Origin: Ruegeria atlantica
Lineage (GTDB): Bacteria; Pseudomonadota; Alphaproteobacteria; Rhodobacterales; Rhodobacteraceae
Length of the DNA stretch: 64,000 bases
Reading direction: 5' to 3'
Assembly (NCBI RefSeq): GCF_001458195.1
Contig: NZ_CYPU01000021.1
Span: 1 to 64,000, forward strand
Shown one piece after another: positions 46,027 to 55,838 of the stretch. Position 1 is the stretch's first letter. Each line of letters starts with the position of its first letter. The notes under the pieces were generated by a model that was not told the DNA's origin, searched no databases, and worked only from the letters and a program-made list of their open reading frames with translations. Position numbers and translations under genes: made by a program.

Positions 46027-47613
46027 TCAGGCGAACCACATCTTGCGTGACATGTTGCCATTCATCATCTCTTGGGTTGGGTCGCTTTCCCAACCTTCGA
46101 GCTGATTGGTGACGCCTTCGACAAAATCGTTGAACATCGGGCAGATCAGACCGCCCTGGTCGCGGACCATCATGCCCATTTTGCTGTAGATGTCCTTGCG
46201 TTTGTCGTTGTCCAGTTCGGCCCGTGCTGCAAACAGCATTTCGTCGAACTCTGGCACCTTGAAGCGGGTGTCGTTCCAGTCGGCAGTCGACAGATACGCT
46301 GTCGCGTACATCTGATCCTGCACCGGACGGCCACCCCAATAGGATGCGCAGAACGGCTGAACGTTCCAGACCTCCGACCAGTAGCCATCGTTGGGCTCGC
46401 GCTTGATTTCCAGCGGGATACCGGCCTGAGCCGCACTTTGCTGGAACAGGGCCGCTGCGTCAACGGCACCCGGGAAGGCGCCATCTGCAACACGCAGGAT
46501 GATCGGCGAACCGTCATGGCCCGACTTCGCATAGTGCTCTGCCGCCTTTTCAAGGCTGTAGTCGCGTTGCGGGATAGAGCCGTCAAACAGCGGGTATGCC
46601 GCATTGATCGGCATGTCGTTGCCAATTGTGCCGTAGCCGCGCAGAACCTTGTCGACCAAGTCCTGGCGGTTGATTGCGTGTTTTAGCGCCAGCCGCAGTT
46701 CGTTGTTGTCGAACGGCGCGGTGTCGCAATGCATGATGAACACATAATGTCCACGGCCGGCGGTCGAGTGCACCGTCAAGTTCGGGGCGCGGCCCAGCAG
46801 ATCGGCAACCTTTGGTTCAACGCGGTTGATCGCATGAACCTGACCGGACTGCAGAGCAGCCGTACGGGCAGTCGCATCGTTGATGACAATCACTTCGACG
46901 CTGTCGAAATTGCCGAAATCGGGGTTCCAGTGGTTGGCAAATTTCTTGAACACGTGGCGTACGCCCGGCTCATCGACTTCCAACTGGTATGGTCCGGTAC
47001 CAATGCCCGCACCTGGGTTTTCCATTCCGCCATCAGGCTGAATGATCAGGTGATAGTCGGCCATCAGATACGGCAAGTCGGCATTTGGCTCAGTCAGGGT
47101 GACCTGGAAATTGTCGCCATCGGCCTTCATTGACTCGATGCCCTTCATGATACCCAGGGCACCGGACTTGGAGTCTTCGTTCGAGTGGCGCTCCATGGTT
47201 TTCAGCACGTCTTCGCTGGTCATGGTCTTGCCGTTGTGGAATTCGACGCCCTGACGCAGTTTGAACGTCCAAACTTTGGCGTCCGCGCTGCCTTCGACGG
47301 CTTCAGCCAGACGCGGCTCGATCGACCCGTCGGGCGCAACTTCCACAAGCTGGTCGCCGAATTGTTTGCCGTTCTGGAACGGCACCGAGCTGGCATAGGT
47401 CGCCGGATCCAGCGAATTGGTGGATTCGCCGCCCTGCAGGCCAAATTTCAGGTCGCCGCCCTTCTTCGGTCCTGCCGCGCGCGCAGCGTCAGCGAACATG
47501 GTGCTGGCCATCGCCGCCGACACACCCAGAGCCGCCGCTTTCCCCATGAATTCGCGACGGGTCAGTTTGCCCGCAGTGACCTGACCGGCCATGTGAGTGA
47601 GTTGTTCGTTCAT
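46027..47613 (-). CDS. Dipeptide/oligopeptide-binding protein (family 5 solute-binding protein)
   Basis: A 528-residue periplasmic protein with a Tat-type signal (LTRREFMGKAAALGVSAA, cut after ARAAG). Family features: VEGSADAKVWTFKLRQGVEF (with HNGKTMTSEDV) and LAEAVEGS; the C-terminal half has the usual YYDR-like sections. Cargo is a peptide or similar nitrogen compound. First gene of the transporter set; a CocE-like hydrolase lies 125 bases upstream on the same strand. Confidence 0.9.
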   Translation of the reverse strand: MNEQLTHMAGQVTAGKLTRREFMGKAAALGVSAAMASTMFADAARAAGPKKGGDLKFGLQGGESTNSLDPATYASSVPFQNGKQFGDQLVEVAPDGSIEPRLAEAVEGSADAKVWTFKLRQGVEFHNGKTMTSEDVLKTMERHSNEDSKSGALGIMKGIESMKADGDNFQVTLTEPNADLPYLMADYHLIIQPDGGMENPGAGIGTGPYQLEVDEPGVRHVFKKFANHWNPDFGNFDSVEVIVINDATARTAALQSGQVHAINRVEPKVADLLGRAPNLTVHSTAGRGHYVFIMHCDTAPFDNNELRLALKHAINRQDLVDKVLRGYGTIGNDMPINAAYPLFDGSIPQRDYSLEKAAEHYAKSGHDGSPIILRVADGAFPGAVDAAALFQQSAAQAGIPLEIKREPNDGYWSEVWNVQPFCASYWGGRPVQDQMYATAYLSTADWNDTRFKVPEFDEMLFAARAELDNDKRKDIYSKMGMMVRDQGGLICPMFNDFVEGVTNQLEGWESDPTQEMMNGNMSRKMWFA

Positions 47614-47738
47614 TTAGTGATCTCCCAGTTGATTGAATTTCAGCCCTTCCCGGGCATTTTTATTGACGCATGAGTCAAGTTAGGCGCATTTCGGTCTACC
47701 GAGCAAGGACAAATGTCTGACCTTTGGCCACCAAAATA

Positions 47739-49733
47739 TCACATCTGGTTTCGTGGAACGGCGTCCTCCGTTTGTTTAGAGAATACCAAGGTTTCGTTTT
47801 CAAAGGCACTTATTTGCGCCTTAAGAAAAAAGCTCTCTCGATCCGACCACATTTCGCAGGATGTTTCCGTGCGCAGGTCTATCCCGTCCCGACTGATCTC
47901 CTGTGTCCAGCGGCACTGCCCGTGGGCAGATAGCGGGTCGTCGGGGTGGATGGTCCAGCGTTCATATGCAGTGCCACCATGCGTAAGCCCGTGGTGATTG
48001 TCCGTTACGCGACCGAAATCGTCTTCGATGATCAATCGGGTTTCACCTGAATTCAAGTCAGTCTCCACCCGGCGAGAGTTGCTGCTGTCCCGCAGGGTCG
48101 TCACATCAATCGGGGTTTCAGAATCGGGCGGCTGAAACACATGCTCATCATCACCCGCGGTCGGCCGGTTCGGGATCTTGATCGTACCACCTTTCAGGTG
48201 CAGTTCGACGGGTTCGGGCGCTGGCCAGATCAGCGGCCAATACGCGCTAGACACAGCCACCCGCACGCGATGCCCTTTGGGAACGCGATAGGCGATGTGA
48301 TCCAGGTCCAATGAGATTTCGTAGGGCGCTCCGGGCGTCAACGGAGTTGGTTGCGCGTGGCAATCTCGGTGCGACAGGTTCAGAACGCCATAGGTGATCT
48401 GGGTTGAGGCCCCATCCGGATGGACATGATTTAACCTAACGGCAATCTGTGCCTGCGGTCGGTCGGCACTGACATTCAGGCAAATGCGCGGAGCGCCGAC
48501 AATATCCAGATCTTCCGACAAAGGCGGGCCATCGAAACAGGCGGACAACGCATCATCGGCGCGCTGATCTCCCGGCATGTCCGGGCCCAGCCAAATTGCG
48601 CAATACTCGCCGCCATCCATGCCGCAGGTTTGGGGCGACTGGATCCGCGTGTCCAGCGGCTCATCTTGCCCGAGCCCATCGTTCGACAGGTTCAAAGTTA
48701 GGTTGGACAAATGCGAGGTCGCGCCGGCTTGCTCGCTGATCCAGCGCCCGGGTCTGTTGTTGTACCACCGCTTTGGGCGGACGCCGTCCATCAGATACGC
48801 TCGATAGTCTGGGTCGGTTTCAACGCCGCTTTCCAGACCCTTCAGCCAATGATCCCACCAACGCAGCGCCTCTTGCAGAAAACCGATCCTCGGTTCGGGC
48901 ACTGCGAAATGCGGGTATTTGTGCACCCATGGCCCCACGATTCCCTTGACCGGAGCGCTAAGCTGTTCGACCAGCAGCGGCACGGTGTTCTTGTACGCGT
49001 CACCCCAGCCGCCTATGGCCAAAGTCGCCGCGCGGATCGCGCTGAAGTCTTCGCAGATAGAGCCATGCTGCCAATAGGCGTCGCGCGTCTGGTGGCGCAG
49101 CCAGACCGAGGGTAGGAACGGTTGGTTTTCCAAACGCTCAAGCCATAACTCCCGCCAGTTGGGGCGCAGCGTAGGGTCCGGTGCGCGGGATGAGTACGAC
49201 CACATGGTCGCGCCCCAACCTAGGTTTTCATTCAGCAAGCATCCGCCCTTAAAGTGGATGTCGTCTGCGTAACGATCTGCGGTTGAACACAGAGTGATAA
49301 TTGCTTTCAGCGGCGTGGGTTGAAGGGCGGCAACCTGAAGCGCGTTGAACCCGCCCCAACTGATTCCCATCATCCCAACGGTGCCCGAACACCACGGCTG
49401 ATCCGCCAGCCATTGAATTGTGGAAACGGCATCCTCCAGCTCTTGCTGGGTGTACTCGTCTTCCATCAACCCTTCGCTGTCTCCATTGCCGCGCATGTCC
49501 ACACGAAGGCAAGCATAGCCGCGTTTGGCAAACCATGGATGGGTCAGGGCATCCCGCGTCGCCGTGCCGTCGCGCTTGCGATAGGGCAGGAACTCCAAAA
49601 TGGCCGGAACGGGGTTGCTGTCCGCATCCACCGGGCGCCAGACACGCGCTGAAAGACGACATCCATCCGGCATCACTATGCCGACATCCGGTAGATCTTC
49701 GATATCGCATAGCGAATTGGGCGAGCGAGTCAT
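47739..49733 (-). CDS. CocE/NonD-family hydrolase (X-Pro dipeptidyl-peptidase-like)
   Basis: A 664-residue serine hydrolase. The N-terminal alpha/beta domain has the S15 opening (VGIVMPDGCRLSARVWRP), YACLRVDMRGNGDSEG and the nucleophile elbow MGISWGGFNALQVAAL. The C-terminal jelly-roll domain (RICLNVSADRPQAQIAVRLN, KGHRVRVAVSSAYWP) is the X-Pro peptidase C-domain. No signal peptide, so it acts in the cytosol, probably on esters or proline-type peptides brought in by the adjacent ABC system (inference). An in-frame TTG at 49766 is an alternative start; neither has a good ribosome site. Confidence 0.85.
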   Translation of the reverse strand: MTRSPNSLCDIEDLPDVGIVMPDGCRLSARVWRPVDADSNPVPAILEFLPYRKRDGTATRDALTHPWFAKRGYACLRVDMRGNGDSEGLMEDEYTQQELEDAVSTIQWLADQPWCSGTVGMMGISWGGFNALQVAALQPTPLKAIITLCSTADRYADDIHFKGGCLLNENLGWGATMWSYSSRAPDPTLRPNWRELWLERLENQPFLPSVWLRHQTRDAYWQHGSICEDFSAIRAATLAIGGWGDAYKNTVPLLVEQLSAPVKGIVGPWVHKYPHFAVPEPRIGFLQEALRWWDHWLKGLESGVETDPDYRAYLMDGVRPKRWYNNRPGRWISEQAGATSHLSNLTLNLSNDGLGQDEPLDTRIQSPQTCGMDGGEYCAIWLGPDMPGDQRADDALSACFDGPPLSEDLDIVGAPRICLNVSADRPQAQIAVRLNHVHPDGASTQITYGVLNLSHRDCHAQPTPLTPGAPYEISLDLDHIAYRVPKGHRVRVAVSSAYWPLIWPAPEPVELHLKGGTIKIPNRPTAGDDEHVFQPPDSETPIDVTTLRDSSNSRRVETDLNSGETRLIIEDDFGRVTDNHHGLTHGGTAYERWTIHPDDPLSAHGQCRWTQEISRDGIDLRTETSCEMWSDRESFFLKAQISAFENETLVFSKQTEDAVPRNQM

Positions 49734-49784
49734 TTCGGAAGTCTTTCGGTCTTTGTCTTTTTGCAACGTACTAAAATCGTCAAA

Positions 49785-50888
49785 TCACTGTTTGATTGCG
49801 ACAACAAGGTCCATCACGTTCGTTCCAGTTGGGCCTGTCACCAGTAAAGCCCCGGACTTGTCCAGAAAACTACCACTGTCTGCCTGCTGCAAGGCGGTCT
49901 CGGCCCCTTTGCCCCAAGTTTTGCCGTCGACTACAGCTCCGGCCGCATTGGTTGGGCCATCGGTGCCATCGGTACCACCGACAACAACAATCAAGTTTGG
50001 TGTTCCAGCTATTTCCCGGGCGAGTGCCAGCGCCAGAGCCTGATTGCGCCCGCCACGGCCCGGCTTGTCCGGCAAAACCACCGTTGGTTCGCCGCCGAAA
50101 ACCATGACGCCGGGGGGCATATCCCTCAGGCGTTGCCCGATAAGGGATGCGACGCTTAAGAAGTCGTCATGCAGGCATTCTTCGTCAGCCAGCAATTGCA
50201 ATCCGTCTCGGCGCGTCATATCTGCGGCTGCCAAGCGTGCATGGGCGTTCGAAGCAACGATCTTGGTCGTGGCGTGAAATTTGTAAGTGTCAGGCAATGC
50301 GCCAATTCCCGATCCGATGACGTTCAGGTCGTCCCCGGGCACATCCGAGATTGCCAGAACGGTCGCTTTGGCCCCGTTGAAATGGGACAACAGCCCGCCG
50401 CCCTTAATCCGCGACAGCTTTCGACGCTCGGCATTCATTGCGGTGATATCCAAACCTTCGGCCAGCAGCCTTGTGTTCAATTGCGCCAGATCTGCCAAAG
50501 AGTTACCCGGCAGTAAGTCCTCTGCCAAGGATGATGCCCCGCCCGAAACCAGCAGCAGCACATGGGAACCAGGTGCCATCACCTCGATCGCTTCGCGCAG
50601 GGCGCGGCCACCGTCCAGACTGCGTGTGTCCGGAACCGGATGAGAGGCTTCGATCAACTGCACATGTTCCGGCAGGTCGCGCCCATGATCGTCCTTGGTG
50701 ACAACCAACGTCGGACGCGGGCCGAAATGGTCCAATGCCGCGCTGGCCATCGCTGCGGCTGCCTTGCCGACGGCCAAAATCCGGTCGGGCGTTGGGACCT
50801 CATCCAGAGCAGCTTTGGTGGCTCGTTTTCCGTCAACCGCATCAACACCGGCCTGCCAAATACGAATTGCCTGTTGCCTTTGGTCCAT
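49785..50888 (-). CDS. Glycerate 2-kinase (MOFRL family, GckA/TtuD type)
   Basis: A 367-residue glycerate kinase that makes 2-phosphoglycerate from D-glycerate. Family signs are GKAAAAMASAALDHF, the LLLVSGGASSLAEDLLPG loop, the SDVPGDDLNVIGSGI segment, the C-terminal MOFRL signature (PGRGGRNQALALALA) and GGTDGTDGPTNAAGAVVDG. Its ATG overlaps the dtd stop (TGATG). It could finish the tartronate-semialdehyde/glycerate route suggested for the TRAP operon, although that operon is 25 kb away. Confidence 0.9.
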   Translation of the reverse strand: MDQRQQAIRIWQAGVDAVDGKRATKAALDEVPTPDRILAVGKAAAAMASAALDHFGPRPTLVVTKDDHGRDLPEHVQLIEASHPVPDTRSLDGGRALREAIEVMAPGSHVLLLVSGGASSLAEDLLPGNSLADLAQLNTRLLAEGLDITAMNAERRKLSRIKGGGLLSHFNGAKATVLAISDVPGDDLNVIGSGIGALPDTYKFHATTKIVASNAHARLAAADMTRRDGLQLLADEECLHDDFLSVASLIGQRLRDMPPGVMVFGGEPTVVLPDKPGRGGRNQALALALAREIAGTPNLIVVVGGTDGTDGPTNAAGAVVDGKTWGKGAETALQQADSGSFLDKSGALLVTGPTGTNVMDLVVAIKQ

Positions 50889-51325
50889 CAGCTTTCCATC
50901 CAAATTGTGACTGGTCCATCATTGACCAGCTCTGCCGCCATGTCGGCCCCGAACTGCCCGGTTTCGACGGGCACGCCATGGGTCTGCAACCGCCGCGCAA
51001 ACTCTTCATAGAGGCGCTGCCCCACATCAGGGGGGGCGGCCTCGGAAAATCCCGGCCGGTTCCCGCGCGAGGTATCGGCGGCCAGCGTGAACTGGCTGAT
51101 CACCAGCGCCGAGCCACCCACATCCACGACAGAGCGGTTCATCTTGCCGGTGTCATCTTTGAAAATACGCAGCTTTGAAACCTTGGCCGCCAGTTGTTCG
51201 ACCTTTTGTTCGTCGTCACCCTTCATCGCACAGACCAGGATCATCAGCCCCGGACCGGACTGCCCAACCGTTTGTCCGTCAACCGAGACTTTTGCCCGGG
51301 AAACCCTCTGTAAAAGTGCACGCAA
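50888..51325 (-). CDS. dtd: D-aminoacyl-tRNA deacylase
   Basis: A 145-residue enzyme that removes D-amino acids wrongly loaded on tRNA (and Gly from tRNA-Ala). It starts at a TTG (51325) giving [13 protein letters not shown], the standard family start; GGAG lies seven bases upstream. Conserved motifs: [20 protein letters not shown] and the Gly-cisPro motif in NDGPVTIW. An upstream extension would overlap the nitroreductase. It is cotranslated with the glycerate kinase. Confidence 0.93.
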   Translation of the reverse strand: MRALLQRVSRAKVSVDGQTVGQSGPGLMILVCAMKGDDEQKVEQLAAKVSKLRIFKDDTGKMNRSVVDVGGSALVISQFTLAADTSRGNRPGFSEAAPPDVGQRLYEEFARRLQTHGVPVETGQFGADMAAELVNDGPVTIWMES

Positions 51326-51350
51326 ATCTGTTCTCCGTTTGGTGGCGTGG

Positions 51351-52019
51351 TTATCCGACCCAACGAGCGATCTCGTCCAGATCGGCCCGGTCGGTTCGAA
51401 ACCCGTTCGCAGGGTGGTCTGCATCCGAGTATCCGAATGAGATTGCGCACAAGATCAACCGATCATCGGGAATGTCGAAATACCGGTGCAGAAACTTGCC
51501 ATAGCTGGCCACGGCGGCCTGAGGGATTGTGGCCACTCCCAAGGCTTGCGCGGCGAGGGTGAAAGCCATGACAAAACCTCCGCAGTCCATTGCTCCGTAA
51601 GGGCCAAGGTCGGCAGGGCTTGAGATGATCGCACAATGCGGCGCACCGAAGAGGGCAAAGTTTTCCATCATTTGCTTGGCCGAACCGACGCGGTCCCCGC
51701 GCTGCACGCCCACGGCTTCGTATAATGCCCAGCCACATTCGCGACGTCGTTCCTGATAGATACCGGTATACGCCGTTGGGAACGGCAGGTCGGGTTCCGG
51801 TGCGCCGGTTGTGACTTCGTTTTGCAGCGCTTTTCGAAAAGCGTCAGTCTCGGCTCCACTGGTGATCACGATGTTCCAGGGCTGCGCATTACACCAGCTG
51901 GGCGCACGGGACGCGCTGGTCAGAATCTTTTTGATCTGGTCTTTGGGAACGGGTTCAGGTCGGAACGCCCGGCAAGAATGTCGCTCAGCCAGCAATCGAT
52001 CCAAATCGGATAGCGTCAC
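51351..52019 (-). CDS. Nitroreductase-family oxidoreductase
   Basis: A 222-residue FMN enzyme. The flavin-contact start is [15 protein letters not shown], then [17 protein letters not shown] and a late [18 protein letters not shown] loop with the [13 protein letters not shown] ending. Reduces nitro groups, quinones or enones with NAD(P)H. Starts with GTG at 52019 after a G-run. It lies 79 bases after the zinc-ribbon gene, possibly in the same transcript. Confidence 0.88.
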   Translation of the reverse strand: MTLSDLDRLLAERHSCRAFRPEPVPKDQIKKILTSASRAPSWCNAQPWNIVITSGAETDAFRKALQNEVTTGAPEPDLPFPTAYTGIYQERRRECGWALYEAVGVQRGDRVGSAKQMMENFALFGAPHCAIISSPADLGPYGAMDCGGFVMAFTLAAQALGVATIPQAAVASYGKFLHRYFDIPDDRLILCAISFGYSDADHPANGFRTDRADLDEIARWVG

Positions 52020-52098
52020 TCTGCCCCCCCTTCGTGTAGCCGAGGCGCAGGATGGCGGTAGGATCGGCGATGTTCAAGCGGTTAAAAGGGGACAGGTG

Positions 52099-53208
52099 CT
52101 ACTGCTGACCAGTTGCCATGAGGTATCCGACACCCGCTGCAACCAGCAGACCCAACACAACAGCGATCGTGATCTTGATAGCGGACCAAGGGCGTTCGCC
52201 CTGAACACGCCCCGTTCTGCCGTTAACAACGAAACGATAGGTCTGGCCCCGGTATTTGTATGCGGCCAGCCAGACAGGCAGTAGAATATGTTTGAAGGTT
52301 ACATTTTGCACATTCGTGTCGATTGCGTGAATGCGCTGCCGGTCACCGCCGATATCGAACCGAACATCCCGTTCGATCACACGGGCCATATGCCCGCGCG
52401 CTTCGGTATACCCGTCCTGCAGTTCGACTGTATAAGCCTCGGCCCGGAATCCGGCCAGATACTCGGGCTGGTAAGGTTCAAGCGCCGGCAGGTCCCAGGG
52501 TTCCAACGCGTCAGTATAGCGTTTCGGCAATGACTGGGACGCCAGCACAAGAACATCGTCAAAGAACCGGGCAACCCGACCGGATTTTGGGGACCACCGC
52601 ACCTTTGCCACCTGCTGTTGCACGCGCTTGCCGTCACGCATGACGGTCTGGGTCTCGTAATACACCGTGCCCCGCTCGCCGCGATAAGCTGACTTGGTAT
52701 CCGCGTCGAAGGTCCAGTAGGGGACGTAAATCCCCTGCATCTTGCGACCTTTGCGGGCATAATCCTTCAACCCGTTGGGCGCGAACCACAACTTGCCCAA
52801 CCAGCTTGACATCGCCTTGTGAGCCGCGCGTTCATCCAAGGCAAAGGGCAATACGCCCTTGGGTTTGATATGCCGGTTTACACCGGTCTCTGTCACAACC
52901 GGCGTGGCACAAAATGGGCATTCGGCGGCATGGGTGTTGGGGTCAAACTCGACCTGAGCCGCACAGTTCGGGCAGGACAGAACTCGCGTTTCCTCAATTT
53001 CAGCATCTGGCAGTTTGTTCGCTAGCGCAGCGTTGAAATCCAGTTCTTTCAGGTTGGCACCGCCCCACGGCCCGGCTCCGATCTGTTCCGAGTGACCGCA
53101 GTGATCGCAGGTCAGCGTGCCATCGCCCGGATTGAATCGGTAATCCGCGCCGCATTGATCGCAGGGAAAACGATGTTCGGTCAACGGGTTGGCTGGATTC
53201 TCGTTCAT
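52099..53208 (-). CDS. Double zinc-ribbon protein with C-terminal membrane helix (YdjG-like)
   Basis: A 369-residue protein. Two zinc ribbons are formed by Cys16/Cys19 with Cys34/Cys37 and Cys79/Cys82 with Cys97/Cys100. A middle domain contains Trp/Tyr-rich strands (IYVPYWTFDADTKSAYRGER, HILLPVWLAAYKYRGQTYR). It ends in a membrane helix (KITIAVVLGLLVAAGVGYLM). The plan recalls Bacillus subtilis YdjG, a partner in PspA recruitment to the membrane. It overlaps the phosphatase-like gene by one base (TGATG) and ends the cluster. Database names calling it a helicase-like protein are not supported by this layout. Confidence 0.75.
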   Translation of the reverse strand: MNENPANPLTEHRFPCDQCGADYRFNPGDGTLTCDHCGHSEQIGAGPWGGANLKELDFNAALANKLPDAEIEETRVLSCPNCAAQVEFDPNTHAAECPFCATPVVTETGVNRHIKPKGVLPFALDERAAHKAMSSWLGKLWFAPNGLKDYARKGRKMQGIYVPYWTFDADTKSAYRGERGTVYYETQTVMRDGKRVQQQVAKVRWSPKSGRVARFFDDVLVLASQSLPKRYTDALEPWDLPALEPYQPEYLAGFRAEAYTVELQDGYTEARGHMARVIERDVRFDIGGDRQRIHAIDTNVQNVTFKHILLPVWLAAYKYRGQTYRFVVNGRTGRVQGERPWSAIKITIAVVLGLLVAAGVGYLMATGQQ

Positions 53209-53684
53209 CAGTACTCATAACCTAAAAAACGGTTCGGTTTGTCGATATCGGCTCCATGTCCCAGAAAGGCGGCCCAAACGCCTCCGGGACGCCAAATCCC
53301 ATCCATAAGCGCTTCGGCGGCCTCAATGTCACCAGATCCATCCCGTGCTCTGCGCAGCATAAAAGCTGAAACGCGGGCATTGTAGATGCAGTGCACATGC
53401 ACCGGCGTATCGCCGAGCGCATCCAGAGTTCTGACAAACGCGGAGTAGTTGTCTTCGGTCGGGTTCTCGAAATCCACCGGAATATAATGATAGGTCATAC
53501 CGGCTGCTGCGACAGTTCCGGGTTCGTCCGCAAGCGCCCCCTTGTTGGCATGCGGTCCCAAGTTGATGATATCCGTGATCCGAGCATCCGCCAGCGCTGC
53601 GATCTGTTCTTCGGTCGGCTGGCCTGATAAAGTCAGCCGCTCATCGACGCGACGAAAATTGAGGATATCTGTCAGCGACGCCAT
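53208..53684 (-). CDS. DUF442/TIGR01244-like dual-specificity phosphatase-fold protein
   Basis: A 158-residue protein. The start matches beta-lactamase-hydrolase-like phosphatases (RRVDERLTLSGQPTEEQIAA, then ITDIINLGP), and the P-loop is VHVHCIYNARVSAF with Cys99 and Arg104. The Cys-x4-Arg spacing is the DUF442 type, not the usual Cys-x5-Arg. It may remove phosphate from proteins or act on a small molecule. It lies between the SPFH and zinc-ribbon genes, overlapping the latter, so it belongs to that system. Confidence 0.78.
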   Translation of the reverse strand: MASLTDILNFRRVDERLTLSGQPTEEQIAALADARITDIINLGPHANKGALADEPGTVAAAGMTYHYIPVDFENPTEDNYSAFVRTLDALGDTPVHVHCIYNARVSAFMLRRARDGSGDIEAAEALMDGIWRPGGVWAAFLGHGADIDKPNRFLGYEY

Positions 53685-53701
53685 TTCTTACGTTTCCGAG
53701 C

Positions 53702-54847
53702 CTAAGCTCCCGGCGGTGGTGGCGGCAAGATCGTGAACAACTGCGCCAATTCCTGAACATCCCCGGCCTTTTTCCAACCGTCCTGACCCGCTGTCCAGAC
53801 ATGGGTGTCGCGCGTGATCTCACCATCTGTCGCCATACGACCCATCTTGGCCTTGGAAAACGGCCCGCTGGTTTGCCCGTCCACCGCGATATGCCACACG
53901 TGCTCAACCGGAGGAGGTGGCGGTGCCGCATGCGCCGCTGGTTGCGGGGCAGCGGGGGCGGAACCGCCCCACGGTCCGCTTGGTTGACCCGCTGCCATGT
54001 TTGCCATCTGGTTGGCCATCGCCATGCCCATGCCCATGCCAAGACCCGCACCCATGCCTCCACCTTGTCCGGGGTTGTTGGCGGCTGCAGTCATCGCCTC
54101 GGCGGCGGAATACTGAGTGAATTTGCCCAGATCGCCCGCCAATCCCATCGACGTCCGCTTGTCCAACGCAGCCTCGACGGCAGGCGGTAGCGAGATGTTT
54201 TCGATGTAGAACTCCGGCATTTCAAGCCCGTACCCTTCCAGCACGGGCGAGACTTCGGCCGCGATCAGTTTGCCCAGATCGGCGGTGTTGGCGGCCATGT
54301 CCAGAACCGGAATGCCGGATCCGGCGATCACGCGGCTGAATTCCTGCACAATGATGTTGCGGATCTGAAAGCTGATCTCGTCCATTGTGAACTCGCCGTC
54401 GGTGCCGACGATCTCAATCAGGAATTTCGCCGGGTCCTTGACCCGGACCGTGTAGGTGCCAAAGGCGCGGATACGGGTCGGTCCGAACTCCGGATCGCGC
54501 AGCATGATCGGGTTCTTGGTGCCCCATTTCAGATCATTGAAACGCGTCGTGTTGACGAAATAGATCTCGGACTTGAAGGGCGATTGAAACCCGTGATCCC
54601 AATGCTGCAGCGTCGTCAGGATCGGCATGTTGTTGGTCTCAAGCATATAAAGACCGGGCGTAAACACGTCTGCCAGTTGTCCCTCGTGCACGAACACCGC
54701 TGCTTGTCCTTCGCGCACCGTCAGTTTGGCGCCGTACTTGATGGCATGTCCTTCACGCTCGAATCGCCAGACCATGGTGTCACGGGTGTCGTCGACCCAG
54801 TGAATGACGTCGATAAACTCTCCGGTCAGAAAATCGAAAATACCCAT
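53702..54847 (-). CDS. SPFH-domain protein with C-terminal GYF_2 domain (YdjI-like virion-core family)
   Basis: A 381-residue protein. Residues about 1-230 match the SPFH 'virion core protein' family (GIFDFLTGEFIDVIHWVDDT, AKLTVREGQAAVFVHEGQLA, FTPGLYMLETNNMPIL, RIRAFGTYTVRVKDPAKFLI). A Gly/Met-rich linker (MGAGLGMGMGMAMANQMA) and a Pro/Ala-rich stretch lead to a GYF_2 domain (WHIAVDGQTSGPFSKAKMGR, MATDGEITRDTHVWTAGQDG), which binds proline-rich peptides or membrane partners. The Bacillus homologue YdjI has a zinc ribbon in this place. Membrane-associated scaffold is the likely role. Confidence 0.82.
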   Translation of the reverse strand: MGIFDFLTGEFIDVIHWVDDTRDTMVWRFEREGHAIKYGAKLTVREGQAAVFVHEGQLADVFTPGLYMLETNNMPILTTLQHWDHGFQSPFKSEIYFVNTTRFNDLKWGTKNPIMLRDPEFGPTRIRAFGTYTVRVKDPAKFLIEIVGTDGEFTMDEISFQIRNIIVQEFSRVIAGSGIPVLDMAANTADLGKLIAAEVSPVLEGYGLEMPEFYIENISLPPAVEAALDKRTSMGLAGDLGKFTQYSAAEAMTAAANNPGQGGGMGAGLGMGMGMAMANQMANMAAGQPSGPWGGSAPAAPQPAAHAAPPPPPVEHVWHIAVDGQTSGPFSKAKMGRMATDGEITRDTHVWTAGQDGWKKAGDVQELAQLFTILPPPPPGA

Positions 54848-54868
54848 TGGGGTCTCCTTTTCTTGGGC

Positions 54869-55825
54869 TCAGAGCTGCTGGCCCATCAATTCGCGTGCAA
54901 TGATCCGTACCACGGGGCGGGCGTCCTCGGCTGTCACACCGGGTTCAAGGCGCGGGTCATAAAGCATTGTCAGAAGTTTCTCGTCATGGCTGGTCAACAG
55001 CGCAAACTCATCATTGTCGTTGAATATCGACGGCCGTGCCGCCGGGCTGTCATTGGATAATCCAAGCCCCTGCGCAATTTCCTCGTGGATGCAACTGCGC
55101 CGGGTCAGGTCCGGCAGTTCAGCCCGGATGAGAGTGACAGCCCGCACAAATTTATACGGTGAGGTATTGGTAGGAGACGCAAAAACAAGACAGTCAATAT
55201 TGGCGCGCGGGTTTGCAACCAAATCCAGTGAAGGCGTGCTGATGCCCGGAATCAGCTGTTTCAGGCGTTTCACCACATAGGCGCTGTCATCCTTGCCTGC
55301 AAAGAAGACATGGAAATTGGCCTTGCGATTGACGACCGAGATCGGGTGATCCGTCAATTTACTCAGCCGCTCCGCGAACGCCTCGACGTCAGCCGCGTCT
55401 TTTTTGCGTATCTCGGGTGCCACGGACGGGGCGAACTCGGTCTGAATCCGCACAGGTCCTGCCCACCGGCTAAGCTGTCCGTCCGTTCGCCGAATGCGTG
55501 TAGTTACAGCGTGATCGGGGTATTCGCTGTAAAAGGCTATAGCCTCGAAATTACGGGCAAGATCATCGGCATCATAGGGTGTGTCGGGACCGCCTCCGTC
55601 CACGCGCAACATATCGCGGGTCAGCAGGTCACGTTCGACCCGCTGATAGAACCGGGCCAGATCCTGACTTGCCGCAGACGGGGGAACATAAGCATTGGGT
55701 GCCGGTGCAGGTGCCACCGGGCGCGGTTGCGGCACAACGGACGACGTCAGCGCCTCATCGCAATTGGCCAGCGCCAACAGCGCCACCATACCCAACAAGG
55801 GTTTCAGATATCCCGGCACCGGCAC
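54869..55825 (-). CDS. DUF2927 lipoprotein, possible metallopeptidase
   Basis: A 318-residue lipoprotein. A GTG start at 55825 gives MPVPGYLKPLLGMVALLALA, followed by the lipobox cysteine (LANC). A Pro/Ala linker follows, then a DUF2927 domain with FNDNDEFALLTSHDEKLLTM and RSCIHEEIAQGLGLSND, a HE-x-x-x-x-LGL pattern like that of zinc peptidases although the second His is not obvious. It starts 14 bases after the telA stop, with AAGGCAGG in between, so it is cotranscribed with it. An earlier reading frame would overlap telA and lose the signal. Confidence 0.75.
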   Translation of the reverse strand: MPVPGYLKPLLGMVALLALANCDEALTSSVVPQPRPVAPAPAPNAYVPPSAASQDLARFYQRVERDLLTRDMLRVDGGGPDTPYDADDLARNFEAIAFYSEYPDHAVTTRIRRTDGQLSRWAGPVRIQTEFAPSVAPEIRKKDAADVEAFAERLSKLTDHPISVVNRKANFHVFFAGKDDSAYVVKRLKQLIPGISTPSLDLVANPRANIDCLVFASPTNTSPYKFVRAVTLIRAELPDLTRRSCIHEEIAQGLGLSNDSPAARPSIFNDNDEFALLTSHDEKLLTMLYDPRLEPGVTAEDARPVVRIIARELMGQQL

Positions 55826-55838
55826 GTCCAGCCTGCCT

